The notes under the pieces: generated by a model
Seen by the model: only the letters and a program-made list of their open reading frames with translations
Told to the model about the DNA's origin: nothing
Databases searched by the model: none
Shown: one piece after another, positions 25,159 through 33,477 of the stretch
How the letters are laid out: each line of letters begins with the position of its first letter
Numbering within the stretch: position 1 is the stretch's first letter
Assembly (NCBI RefSeq): GCF_000720455.1
Contig: NZ_JOAK01000040.1
Span: forward strand, 1 to 64,000
Direction of reading: 5' to 3'
Length of the DNA: 64,000 nucleotides
From: Streptomyces virginiae
GTDB taxonomy: Bacteria > Actinomycetota > Actinomycetes > Streptomycetales > Streptomycetaceae
Position numbers and translations under genes: made by a program

Positions 25159-26394
25159 CTAACCGGTGAGCAGCAGCGGTACGGGGGTGCCGTCCGTCCA
25201 GTCCGCGGGGATCGCGGCGAGCGCGTCCGCGACGGCGGCGGCCCGGAGGAAGGCCGCGCCGTGGCCCGCGGTGATCCGGGCGCCGGCGCCGTCCCAGGTG
25301 ACGGGGACCAGCCGGGTCAGTCCGGGGGCGGCGGGCCGCAGCGACCCCGTCACGGGTACGAGGGGCAGCGGTGCGAGGGACCGGCCGCAGAGGCCGGAGA
25401 GCAGCGGGCCCAGCAGGGTGTGGGCGGCGACGAGGGCCGCGTACGGGTTCCCGGGCAGCCCCACCACCCAGCCGCCGGCGGGCAGTTCGGCGAGCAGCAT
25501 CGGGTGGCCGGGGCGGCAGGCGACCGTGTCGACGACCGGCCGGGCCCCGGCCTCGGTCAGCAGCCGGCGCAGCTGGTCGGTGACGCCGACGGAGGTGGAG
25601 CCCGTGACCACCACGACCTCGGCGTCCCGCGTGCCGTGCACGGCCGCGGCCAGTGAGCCCGCCGGCCGGTCGTGGACGTGCCGCACCTCGCGGCACTCGC
25701 CGCCCAGTGCGGCGACCAGGGCCGGCAGGGCCGGCCCGAGGGCGTCGCGCACCCGCCCCGGCCCGGGCGGGCCGGCGTGGTCCAGTTCGTCGCCGGTGAC
25801 CAGGACCCGGACCCGGGGCGCGGGCCGCACCGGCAGGGTGTCGTGGCCGCAGGACGCGGCGAGTCCGAGCAGCGCGGGGCCGACCGGGGTGCCCGCCGGG
25901 GCGAGGAGGCCGCCGGCCGGGGTGTCCTCACCGGTCCTGCGGATGTGCCGGCCCGGCGGCGGCACGGGTCCGGACACCAGGCCGTCGCCGCCCGCCAGGG
26001 CCGCTTCCACCGGCAGTACGGCGCACGCTCCGGCCGGGACCTGCGCGCCGGTGGAGATACCCACGCACTCCCCCGCGTGGAGCGCTCCCGGCCACACCGT
26101 GCCCGCCCGGACGGCTCCCCGGACCCGCCAGGGGCCGGGGCCCGCGACCGCGTACCCGTCCATGGCGGCCGTGTCGAACGCCGGCAGCGGATGAGGGGCG
26201 CGCAGGGCGTCGGCCAGCGTGAGCCCGACGGCGTCCGCGAGCGGCACCGTACGGGCGGGCCACGGCCGCGGCGCCGCGTGGGCCCGCATCCGGGCCTGCG
26301 CCCAGGACAGTTCCCCGGGCCGCGGCGGCCCGGCGGGCGCGAGGGCCGGTGCGGCTACGGGTGCGGGCGGGGCGGCGGCGGTCACGGAAGGCAT
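25159..26394 (-). CDS. moeA: Molybdopterin molybdenumtransferase MoeA-like
   Basis: 411 residues: PLADAVGLTLADALRAPHPLP, FDTAAMDGYAV (substrate loop), GISTGAQVPAGACAVLPVE, RVLVTGDEL, VVVTGSTSVG, LLAELPAGGWVVGLPGNPYA and a small C-terminal domain. MoeA inserts molybdate into adenylated molybdopterin. The usual GGISVGDYD-type segment reads GSTSVGVTDQL, slightly divergent. ATG 26394 lacks an obvious ribosome binding site. The adjoining remnant of a molybdopterin oxidoreductase suggests this was once part of a larger molybdoenzyme locus. Confidence 0.9.
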   Translation of the reverse strand: MPSVTAAAPPAPVAAPALAPAGPPRPGELSWAQARMRAHAAPRPWPARTVPLADAVGLTLADALRAPHPLPAFDTAAMDGYAVAGPGPWRVRGAVRAGTVWPGALHAGECVGISTGAQVPAGACAVLPVEAALAGGDGLVSGPVPPPGRHIRRTGEDTPAGGLLAPAGTPVGPALLGLAASCGHDTLPVRPAPRVRVLVTGDELDHAGPPGPGRVRDALGPALPALVAALGGECREVRHVHDRPAGSLAAAVHGTRDAEVVVVTGSTSVGVTDQLRRLLTEAGARPVVDTVACRPGHPMLLAELPAGGWVVGLPGNPYAALVAAHTLLGPLLSGLCGRSLAPLPLVPVTGSLRPAAPGLTRLVPVTWDGAGARITAGHGAAFLRAAAVADALAAIPADWTDGTPVPLLLTG

Positions 26395-26563
26395 GGGACG
26401 ACAGTCGCCGCGCGGCGTTTCGGGCCGCCACCGAAAGGGTTGCCGCACCGCACCGATCCGCTCACGGCCCGGGGGACTCACCGGTGAGCCCGGCTGTGAC
26501 CGACGAGCTCGAACGCCACATGGACCGAATGACGGCCTGGCCGTCACGCAGACACATCACCCG

Positions 26564-26968
26564 TCAGGCTCGTGCGGCGCGGGGGCGGTCGGTACGGGCA
26601 CGGCCCAGGTCGAAGGCGGCCAGCCGGACGTGGCTCTGTCGAGGTGTCAGGATCCCGGCCTGCCGGGGGCCGTGGGAGGGGACGGCCGGGGCGGAGGCGG
26701 CCTCCCCGACCCCGCCGACGGCCGCGGCGCCGGCGGCGAGCAGCGCCCGCCGGTAGAACCGGCGGTGCTCGGGCCCGTCCTGCGCGACGGCCGGTTCGGG
26801 GGCAGTTTCCGGCCCGGAGGCTCCGTCGGCGGCGTCCACGGTGCCGACCCACAGCTGGTTGAGCTCGTCGTCGAAGGGCTTGCCGTCCTCCGCGACGGCC
26901 AGCAGAATCTGCGACTTGGCGAAGTCCGGGGCCAGTTCGGCCCAGGCGAAGACCGCACAGTAGTCGCC
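26564..26968 (-). pseudogene. Chimeric remnant: molybdopterin oxidoreductase plus Dyp-type peroxidase
   Basis: A minus-strand frame with strong coding bias reads YCAVFAWAELAPDF, ILLAVAEDGKPFDD, then LNQLWVGTVDAAD: the final part of a sulfite-oxidase-like molybdopterin oxidoreductase with about 25 residues missing in the middle. The same frame continues through HRRFYRRALLAAGAAAVGG (Tat-like signal) into SHGPRQAGILTPRQSHVRLA AFDL, resembling the start of EfeB/Dyp-type peroxidases, and stops at 26564. No catalytic part of either enzyme remains. I infer deletion and fusion of two ancestral neighbours. Confidence 0.6.
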
Positions 26969-27319
26969 GCGACGATGCCGCGCAGCTGGCCGTTGTGGTG
27001 GACGGTGTGGGACCACCACCGGGACGGCACCGTCCTCGGTGAAACGCCGGTCGCCGTGTCCTCGGAGGGCTCGGTGCACCGCTTCGTCGCGGCGCTGGAG
27101 CACGCGGCGGCGGGCTTCCGCTGGACCTGGTAGCACCCCGGGGCGTCGGGCACCGCGCGATCGGGCGTGGGCTGTTCCGGTGGTCCGTCGGGCGGGTTCG
27201 GGGGCGCCGCGCGAGGTGCGCGGCGGCCTTCGCCGGTGCGGGGAGATCCTGGGATCCCGTGCGGCCCGGCCGCCTCCACCGTCGTTCGAGCCCGGCCCGC
27301 CGGGCAGCTACGGAGACCG
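26969..27319. other. Interval with an unassigned coding-like stretch
   Basis: On the plus strand, from about 26973 to TAG 27133, a frame with very high third-position GC reads VWDHHRDGTVLGETPVAV and ends AAGFRWTW. I do not recognise it; it may be the 3' end of another lost gene, or a shadow of the remnant on the other strand. 27134-27319 shows only the leader of the permease gene. Confidence 0.35.
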
Positions 27320-28609
27320 ATGTCCCCGACCGTCGCCCCCGAGGCCACCGCCGCGGCCCTCGTGCGCCGCCCCCAGCTGTGGCTGGTGCCCACGATCCTC
27401 ACGGGGCTGCTGGCCCTGCTGCTGTCCCTCCTCTACATGGGCGGCATCGTCAATCCCGAAGCGCAGCTGCGGGACCTCCCCATCGCCCTGGTCAACGAGG
27501 ACACGGGCAAGCCGCCGCCGGGGCAGCGGCAGAACCTGGGCGCGCAGATCACCGCCTCCATCACCGCCGACCCGGCGGGCGGCAAGGCGGACTGGCGCCG
27601 GCTGAGCCTCGCGCAGGCGCGGGACCAGCTGGACTCCGGCAAGGTCTACGGCGCGCTGGTGGTCCCCGCCGATTTCACCGACACCGTCACGGCGCTGCCC
27701 ACGGCCGCGGCCACCCGCCTGCCGACGCTGACCGTGCTCACCAACCCCGGCAAGGGCAGCCTCGGATCCTCGCTGGCCGGTCGGATCACGACGCAGGCCG
27801 CGGCGCGCGCGTCCCACGCCATCGGGGAACAGCTCACGGCTGCCGCCGGCGCCTCCGCCCCTCCCGCCACCAAGCTGCTGCTCGCCGATCCGGTGGACGT
27901 GGTCACACAGGTCGGGCACCCGATCGGCGCCCGCAGCGGGCTGGGCCTGACGGCCTTCTACTACACCCTGCTGCTGGTGCTGGCCGGATTCATGGGCGGC
28001 AACGTCATCAGCAACGGCGTGGACACCGCGCTCGGCTACGCCGACAACGAGATCGGTCCCTGGCACACGCGCCGCCCGACGGTGCCGATCGACCGGACGC
28101 AGACGCTGCTCCTGAAGATGCTGATGACGGCCGGCATCACGCTCGTCAGCACCACGCTGGTGATGGTGGCGTGCGTCGGCGTCCTGGGGATGGACGCCAC
28201 CCACCTGCCGCTGCTGTGGGTGTACTCGTACTGCGCGGCGCTCGCCGTGGGTCTGGGCGTGCAGGCCATCAACGCCGCGTTCGGCGGCATCGGGCAGCTC
28301 GTGTCGATGTTCGTGTTCATCGTGCTGGGGCTGCCCTCGTCGGGCGCGACGGTCCCGCTGCAGGCCGTCCCCGGCTTCTACCGCTTCCTCTCGTACTTCG
28401 AACCGATGCGTCAGCTCAGCGACGGCGTGCGGGCGATCCTCTACTTCGACGCGCGCGGCGACGCCGGCCTCACCCGCTCCTGGATCATGATCGCGCTGGG
28501 TACGGTGCTGGCGCTCCTGTTCGGCTTCGCGATGACCGCCTACTACGACCGCAAGGGCCTCAAGCGGCTCACCCCCCAGCCGCCCCAGCCCCTGCCGGTC
28601 CAGAACTGA
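27320..28609 (+). CDS. DUF3533/YhgE-like membrane protein (ABC-2-type permease fold)
   Basis: 429 residues. One membrane segment near the N-terminus (LWLVPTILTGLLALLLSLLY), a long outer region (about 45-215) starting IALVNEDTGKPP as in SNG1/YhgE/Pip proteins, and five or so further membrane segments. Conserved features include GKVYGALVVPADF and the loop GLPSSGATVPLQAVPGFYRF. Relatives are involved in export of lipids or type VII-linked toxins or serve as phage-infection proteins; no ATPase is nearby. GGAG lies close to ATG 27320. Confidence 0.85.
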   Translation: MSPTVAPEATAAALVRRPQLWLVPTILTGLLALLLSLLYMGGIVNPEAQLRDLPIALVNEDTGKPPPGQRQNLGAQITASITADPAGGKADWRRLSLAQARDQLDSGKVYGALVVPADFTDTVTALPTAAATRLPTLTVLTNPGKGSLGSSLAGRITTQAAARASHAIGEQLTAAAGASAPPATKLLLADPVDVVTQVGHPIGARSGLGLTAFYYTLLLVLAGFMGGNVISNGVDTALGYADNEIGPWHTRRPTVPIDRTQTLLLKMLMTAGITLVSTTLVMVACVGVLGMDATHLPLLWVYSYCAALAVGLGVQAINAAFGGIGQLVSMFVFIVLGLPSSGATVPLQAVPGFYRFLSYFEPMRQLSDGVRAILYFDARGDAGLTRSWIMIALGTVLALLFGFAMTAYYDRKGLKRLTPQPPQPLPVQN

Positions 28610-28792
28610 CCGCTCGGTGCACAAGCAAGGCATCTTTCACCTCTCGGATGATTCACTGTGCCGAGCGGGCCGCTCGGGTCCGCTTCCGTGTCTCGATCCC
28701 ATCGCCCCGGCGGGGCGACGCTGGTTGACTGACACGCGCACCGGCTCCCCGGCGGTCGAGCGGCTCTCGCCGCCCGGGGACCACCGGCAGGA

Positions 28793-28833
28793 GGCCCCTG
28801 CGCGCCGATCGCGGTGTTCGTCGCGCAGGGGCC
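28793..28833. terminator. Hairpin between convergent genes
   Basis: A 12-bp stem GGCCCCTGCGCG / CGCGCAGGGGCC with a 17-base loop, suited to end both the permease gene and the MBL gene. The rest of 28610-28947 shows no recognisable gene on either strand. Confidence 0.6.
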
Positions 28834-28947
28834 CTGTGGTGCGCGCACGACGACCCGTTCCTGGCCCGCGCCCTCCTGACCTGGGCCGCGTCGCGTCGAT
28901 CAGGCCGGATCAGCCCGGGCTGATCGCCAAGCACGGTTTAGAGGGTG

Positions 28948-29832
28948 TCAGGCGTCCAGGGGGCGCCAGGCCGGGCCCGTCCCGTCGTGGCGGACGTGGC
29001 CGAACACCACGTCGGCGAAGTGGACGCCGAAGCCGAGCGTTCCGGGCTCCGCCAGCTCGGCGACGAGGCGGCGGCGGTGATCGGCGGTCAGGGCGCGGTC
29101 GTGGTCGAAGCCGGAGGACCACTCCGGACGGTCGACCTGGATCGGCGAGTGCAGGGCGTCGCCGAAGGCGATCAGGCGCCGCCCGCCCCCGGTGATGACG
29201 TACTCGGCATGCCCGACGGTGTGGCCCGGGGTGATCCGGACCCGCACGCCGGGGAAGACCTCCTGCCCGTCGGCGACCGTGCGCACGCGGGGCGCGAGGG
29301 TCCTGACCTGCTCGGCCATGCCCTGGGCTTCCAGGAGGTCGCGCCGCTCCCACTCGGGCCCGGAGATCAGGTGGTCGGCGTGGGCGAACGCGAGGCGGTC
29401 GCTGCCGGGGGCGGGGTGGCAGGCCCAGCCGAGGTGGTCGGCGTGCAGGTGGGTGAAGGCCACCGCTTCGACGTCTTCGGGGCGGCGGCCGAGGTCGGCC
29501 AGGGCCGCCGGCAGGGCGCCTCCGTGGATCGTGTCGAGGGGCCCCTCGGGCAGCTGGAGGGACTGCGGGCCGAAGCCCGCGTCGATGAGGAGGGCGCGGT
29601 CGCCGTGCTCCACCAGCAGGGCGCCGACGCTTCCCACCAGGCGGCCCGCGGGGTCCAGGTATTCGGGGTGCGCGGCCCACACCTCTGCGGTGGTGTCCGG
29701 CAGCAGCTCCAGCGGCCGGAGCCGTACGTCGCCGTCCGGTACGTACGACACCTTCGTCTCCCCCAGCCGGATGGAGCGGATGCCCGCCGGCCGGCGCAGT
29801 CGTACGCCCTGATCCACCGTCAAGTCAGTCAT
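28948..29832 (-). CDS. MBL-fold metallohydrolase (lactonase-like)
   Basis: 294 residues. Metal motif THLHADHLG (HxHxDH), ITPGHTVGH and a third His segment typical of the metallo-beta-lactamase superfamily; HADHLISGPEWERRDL, FPGVRVRITPGHT and AFGDALHSPIQ resemble the AHL-lactonase/carbapenemase-like branch. A di-zinc hydrolase with unknown substrate, possibly a lactone. ATG 29832 has AGGAGAG upstream. It is divergent from a MarR gene with a perfect palindrome between them, so its substrate or a related molecule is the likely inducer. Confidence 0.9.
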   Translation of the reverse strand: MTDLTVDQGVRLRRPAGIRSIRLGETKVSYVPDGDVRLRPLELLPDTTAEVWAAHPEYLDPAGRLVGSVGALLVEHGDRALLIDAGFGPQSLQLPEGPLDTIHGGALPAALADLGRRPEDVEAVAFTHLHADHLGWACHPAPGSDRLAFAHADHLISGPEWERRDLLEAQGMAEQVRTLAPRVRTVADGQEVFPGVRVRITPGHTVGHAEYVITGGGRRLIAFGDALHSPIQVDRPEWSSGFDHDRALTADHRRRLVAELAEPGTLGFGVHFADVVFGHVRHDGTGPAWRPLDA

Positions 29833-29906
29833 GGGTTCTCTCCTGTGAGTCGTGGTCAGGTCGTCGCCACGACCTGCCGCGGCGACGACGGCAACCATAA
29901 GCATCA

Positions 29907-29925
29907 AGCTTGAATCATTCAAGCT
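29907..29925. promoter_or_regulatory. MarR operator between MBL and marR genes
   Basis: AGCTTGAATCATTCAAGCT, perfect 8-base half-sites around TCA, in an AT-rich stretch between two divergent starts. Confidence 0.8.
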
Positions 29926-29964
29926 GGAAATATTTGGCCTTGATGGACTTGCTAGGGTGGCCGC

Positions 29965-30393
29965 ATGACGACGCCCACCGATCCGCAGGCCATCGCCGAG
30001 CGACAGCTGTGCGGCCTGGTGAACGGCCTGGCCCAGCGGATCGCCGAGCACGTGAGGGAGCGGGCCGCCACGCTCGGCCTCACGGCGTCACAGGCGACGG
30101 CCCTGCGGGAGATGAGCGGGCCGATGACCATGCGGGAGCTCGCCGAACGCATGAGCTGCGAGCCCTCCAACACCACCTTCGTCGTCGACAAGCTGGAGAA
30201 GCAGCGCCTGATCGAGCGCCACCCGCACCCCACGGACCGGCGCGCCAAGCACCTCGTCCTCACGCCCGAGGGCACGGCGCTGCGCGGACGCCTCCTGGAA
30301 CTCCTCCACGCCGACTCCCCGCTGTCCGGCCTCACCCCGGAGGAACAGCACGTCCTGCACGGCCTGCTGGAACGGGCCGTCACCTCCGGCTGA
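29965..30393 (+). CDS. MarR-family regulator
   Basis: 142 residues: LGLTASQATALREMSGPMTMRELAERMSCEPSNTTFVVDKLEKQ in outline (helix-turn-helix about 48-75), then RHPHPTDRRAKHLVLTPEGTAL (wing). ATG 29965 follows the AT-rich operator region by about 40 bases. It should repress the divergent MBL hydrolase and itself. Its end overlaps the convergent MFS gene by 14 bases (30380-30393). Confidence 0.92.
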   Translation: MTTPTDPQAIAERQLCGLVNGLAQRIAEHVRERAATLGLTASQATALREMSGPMTMRELAERMSCEPSNTTFVVDKLEKQRLIERHPHPTDRRAKHLVLTPEGTALRGRLLELLHADSPLSGLTPEEQHVLHGLLERAVTSG

Positions 30394-31645
30394 GGCGCGC
30401 CCCCCGGCCCTGCTGGGCCGTGCCCTGCCCGGTCCCGCCCTTCCCGGTGCCGTCCTTCTCCGCGGCGACGGCGGAGGCGGAGAGCAGCGTCGCACCGGCG
30501 AGCCCGCCCCAGAGGGCGCCCGGGCCGTGGGGTGCGAGCGCGGTGATGACCGCCGGCGAGACGGCGAGGCCGAAGCCCGTGGAGAGCTCGAAGCGGGCGA
30601 GGGCCCGCCCGAGGGCGTGCGCCGGGGCGAGGGCGGTGACCAGCGCCGTGGCGCTGCCGGCGTAGACGATCTCGCCGAGGGTGCAGACGACGGACACCGC
30701 GGCGACGGCCGGGGCGGCCCGGCCGGCTCCCAGTGAGGTGGCCGCGAGGAAACCGAGGTAGGACGCGGTGAGCACCACGCCTGCGACGGCCAGCACGGTC
30801 CGGCGGGGGAAGCGGGACATCAGGACGGTGACCGGGACCTGGAGGGTGACCACGAGCACCGTGTTGGCCACGAAGACGGCCGCCGACCACGCCGGGGAGG
30901 CGTGCAACTGCGTCACCAGCACCAGCGGGAGCGCGATTTCGGGCACGTTGAGGCAGAAGACGTAGACCACGTTGGCGGCCAGGAGCGCGCGCATCCGGGG
31001 CGCGGGCCCCGGCTCGGTCCCGCCCTCGGCCTCTTGGGCGGCCGGACGCGCCCGCAGGTGGACCGACCAGGCCAGTGCCGCCGCCGTGAGGTAGGCGATC
31101 CCGGTCGCGACCGCCATCGCCCGGAGCGCGGTGGCGCCGCCCGCCAGGCAGGCGGTGGCGAGGAGCGCGCCGACGCCCAGGCCCGCGTTGCGCAGGGCGC
31201 GGCCGGCCGCGAGGGCGGTGTCGCGTTCCCGGCCGTGGGCGACGGTGGCCACGAGGGCCGCGTGGGCGGCGGGCCACGCCTGGTTGCCCACGCCCAGGAC
31301 GAGCGCCGCCGTCGCGAACGGCCAGACGTGTCCGGCCGGGGTGGCCAGCAGCACCGCCACGCCCAGGGCCCGTACCAGCATCGACGCGGCCACGACCGTG
31401 CTGCGTGCGCCCCGGTCCAGCCAGCGGCCCACCGCGGGCATGCACACCAGGCCCACGACGATGCCGGCCGTCATGGCGATGCCGGTGGCGGGCGCGGGCA
31501 GCCGCAGCACCATGACCCCGTAGAGCAGCAGGAACGGCCGCAGCAGGCCGGTGCCGAGCGCGTCCACGGCCAGGGCGACGGCATAGCGGGGACCTCCGGA
31601 GGCGCGGACGAGGGCGCGCGGCCGGATCGTGGTGATGGTTTCCAT
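30380..31645 (-). CDS. MFS transporter
   Basis: 421 residues, about 12 hydrophobic segments in two halves, with the MFS loop-2/3-type VGRWLDRGARSTVV and a matching LMSRFPRRTVL in the second half. A drug- or metabolite-efflux type is likely (YhhS/SetA-like), with a Gly/Gln/Arg-rich cytosolic tail. ATG 31645 lacks a clear ribosome binding site, so the mRNA may be leaderless. It is divergent from a DUF5937/ArsR regulator with a perfect operator between, suggesting a regulator-exporter pair. Confidence 0.9.
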   Translation of the reverse strand: METITTIRPRALVRASGGPRYAVALAVDALGTGLLRPFLLLYGVMVLRLPAPATGIAMTAGIVVGLVCMPAVGRWLDRGARSTVVAASMLVRALGVAVLLATPAGHVWPFATAALVLGVGNQAWPAAHAALVATVAHGRERDTALAAGRALRNAGLGVGALLATACLAGGATALRAMAVATGIAYLTAAALAWSVHLRARPAAQEAEGGTEPGPAPRMRALLAANVVYVFCLNVPEIALPLVLVTQLHASPAWSAAVFVANTVLVVTLQVPVTVLMSRFPRRTVLAVAGVVLTASYLGFLAATSLGAGRAAPAVAAVSVVCTLGEIVYAGSATALVTALAPAHALGRALARFELSTGFGLAVSPAVITALAPHGPGALWGGLAGATLLSASAVAAEKDGTGKGGTGQGTAQQGRGARLSRR

Positions 31646-31682
31646 GGCGTCAACGTGCGTGCGACCGCCGGGCCGGGCACGT

Positions 31683-31705
31683 GGGTTGACGGACATCGTC
31701 AACCC
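31683..31705. promoter_or_regulatory. Operator between MFS and DUF5937/ArsR genes
   Basis: GGGTTGACG-GACAT-CGTCAACCC, perfect 9-base half-sites with a 5-base spacer. It embeds TTGAC on both strands, so binding would block both divergent promoters. Confidence 0.8.
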
Positions 31706-31744
31706 GCTGTCGCCACGGGCCGCGCGGTCGGCAATGCTGAGCGG

Positions 31745-32830
31745 GTGACGTTGAGGATCGACATCGGCGGGCTGCCGTCCGGGCGGCTGCGGTTCGCCGC
31801 GTCCCCGCTGGCCGAACTGACCGCGATGCTGCACGTGCTGGCGGAGCCGGGGCACCATCCGCAGTTCGCCGACTGGGCCGGGGAGGTCTGGGCCGGGATG
31901 CGGCCGGAGCTGGCCGAGCGCCTGCGGGAGGCGGACTTCCTCTGGCGTTCCTCCCAGGCCGACTTCCTGCTCCCCGCCCGGCCCCGGCCCACCCTCGCGG
32001 AGGAGTTGGACGAGGTGGACCGGATCGACGACGAGCCGTACGTGACCGCGGCGCTCGTGACCACCTGCGGCAGCAACCGGGTCCGGTTCGGGGCGCCGTC
32101 GCCGCTGACCGACCGGGTCGCGCGGGAGCGCGCCCTGGACCTGGCGCAGGCCCGCGGTGTGCGGCAGGAGGCCTTCGCGGAACGGCTGTTGGCGGACCCG
32201 GCCGTCGTACGGGCGCGGGTGCGCGGCACCCTCGAACAGTGCGCGGAGGCCTTCTTCGACGCCGCCTGGGCGGACGTCGCCGTACGGCTCGCCACCGACC
32301 TGCGCGTGAAGAACGACCTGCTGAGGCGCGAGGGCGTGGGGACGGCGCTCGCATCGGTCTCCGGCGCGGTCTCCCTGGCACCGGAGGGCGACTGCATCGT
32401 CGTGGACAAGCTCCTGGACAAGGCGACCGCCGCGCACGGCACCGGAGTCACCTTCATACCCAGCGTCTTCGGCAGCCCCCACCTGGCGGTGGTGCACGCG
32501 CCCGGATGGCAGCCGGTGGTGCAGTACCCGGTGGCCGAACCGAGCCCGTCGGAACCGGTGTCGCTGGAAACGGTCACCCTCCGGCTGGAGGCGCTCTCGC
32601 ACCCCGTACGGCTACGGCTGCTGCGCACGCTGGCCCGCGGCCCGCACACCACCCGGGAGCTGGCCCACGCCTGGGAACTGTCACCGCCGGAGGTGTCCCG
32701 TCACCTCGCCGTCCTGCGCCGCGCCGGTCTGCTCACGGCCCGGCGGCGCGGCCGGTACGTCCGCTACACCCTCAACCTGCCCGACCTGACGGCGCTGGGC
32801 GCCGACCTGCTGGCGGCCGTACTGCGCTGA
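31745..32830 (+). CDS. DUF5937-type regulator with C-terminal ArsR helix-turn-helix
   Basis: 361 residues from GTG 31745. About 270 N-terminal residues form the DUF5937-like domain (LRIDIGGLPSGRLRFAASPL; DCIVVDKLLDK; GVTFIPSVFGSPH). The last 80 are an ArsR-type winged helix: LEALSHPVRLRLLRTLARGPHTTRELAH, then SPPEVSRHLAVLRRAGLL and RRGRYVRYTLN. No metal-binding cysteine motif is seen, so the N-terminal domain is the probable sensor, perhaps of a compound exported by the divergent MFS protein. Confidence 0.88.
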   Translation: MTLRIDIGGLPSGRLRFAASPLAELTAMLHVLAEPGHHPQFADWAGEVWAGMRPELAERLREADFLWRSSQADFLLPARPRPTLAEELDEVDRIDDEPYVTAALVTTCGSNRVRFGAPSPLTDRVARERALDLAQARGVRQEAFAERLLADPAVVRARVRGTLEQCAEAFFDAAWADVAVRLATDLRVKNDLLRREGVGTALASVSGAVSLAPEGDCIVVDKLLDKATAAHGTGVTFIPSVFGSPHLAVVHAPGWQPVVQYPVAEPSPSEPVSLETVTLRLEALSHPVRLRLLRTLARGPHTTRELAHAWELSPPEVSRHLAVLRRAGLLTARRRGRYVRYTLNLPDLTALGADLLAAVLR

Positions 32831-32935
32831 GCGGACACGGACGGCCGGCGGGCGGCCCACCTCTGGAGGTGCATCGCCGACCTCGACAAGGCCGTGCCGC
32901 TGATCAACGAGGATTACTGCGCCGCGTACTTCTGA
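32831..32935 (+). other. In-frame coding-like tail after the ArsR stop codon
   Basis: Directly after TGA 32828-32830, the same frame stays open for 34 codons to TGA 32935 and looks like protein: HLWRCIADLDKAV, then PLINEDYCAAYF. It has no start or ribosome binding site of its own. Either it is the remnant 3' end of a deleted gene that happens to be in frame or, less likely, a stop-codon readthrough extension. Confidence 0.4.
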
Positions 32936-32940
32936 GCATT

Positions 32941-33198
32941 TCACCCACCGGGCCGCGGTCCCGGCTTCAGGTCCCCTTTGAGGCGTTCCTCGAAATCCGG
33001 CTTCTTCACGGTCACCGTGGAATACCCGGTGTGAACGGCGCCCGAGCCGTCCAGGGGAAGGAGCAGGACGGCGGGGCGCGGGGTCGCGGTGGGGGCGGCC
33101 ATCGAGGTCGCCAGCAGGCCGATGCCGCTGCCCACCAAAGTGACGGCGGCGCCTGTCAGAACGACACCGCGGATCCAGGAAAACTCGAACACGACCAT
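32941..33198 (-). CDS. Small membrane protein of unknown function
   Basis: 85 residues from ATG 33198 (GTG 33192, two codons later, is better spaced from GGGAGA). One membrane segment (IRGVVLTGAAVTLVGSGIGLLA) is followed by a Pro/Ala hinge and a polar tail (VTVKKPDFEERLKGDL). Not recognised. It is divergent from the MMPL-PKS operon across a 279-base region that should hold both promoters, so it could be an accessory of that pathway. Confidence 0.65.
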   Translation of the reverse strand: MVVFEFSWIRGVVLTGAAVTLVGSGIGLLATSMAAPTATPRPAVLLLPLDGSGAVHTGYSTVTVKKPDFEERLKGDLKPGPRPGG

Positions 33199-33477
33199 TC
33201 TCCCATTCGATTCGGAGACCGGCTCCCGGGATTTCCGGTGAAGGCACCTCTCGAATACACCCCGGTTCGCGTGGGGCGTCATGCCACTGGAACGCGTGAC
33301 TTGACGCCCGCGGGCGAGCCCGGCAGCACTCCGGCGAACCTCCTTTCCCGGTGTTTTCACCTTCTGTCAAGTAACGAATGGCCGGGACTACGGCCTTTCC
33401 CCCGCCCCGGGCAGGGTGGCAATCGACCGTCCTGCGGAAATGCAGGAGCGAAACACCATCCGGAACGGAGGCCCGCG

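Noticed and set aside
26219-27133. 304-codon plus-strand ORF spanning the moeA 5' end and the remnant
   Set aside because: Most of it is a shadow of minus-strand coding sequence; only the last 50 codons look protein-like and these are noted as unassigned.
28793-28833. Inverted repeat as the end of an insertion sequence
   Set aside because: No transposase, no matching end and no target duplication nearby; it fits a terminator between convergent genes.
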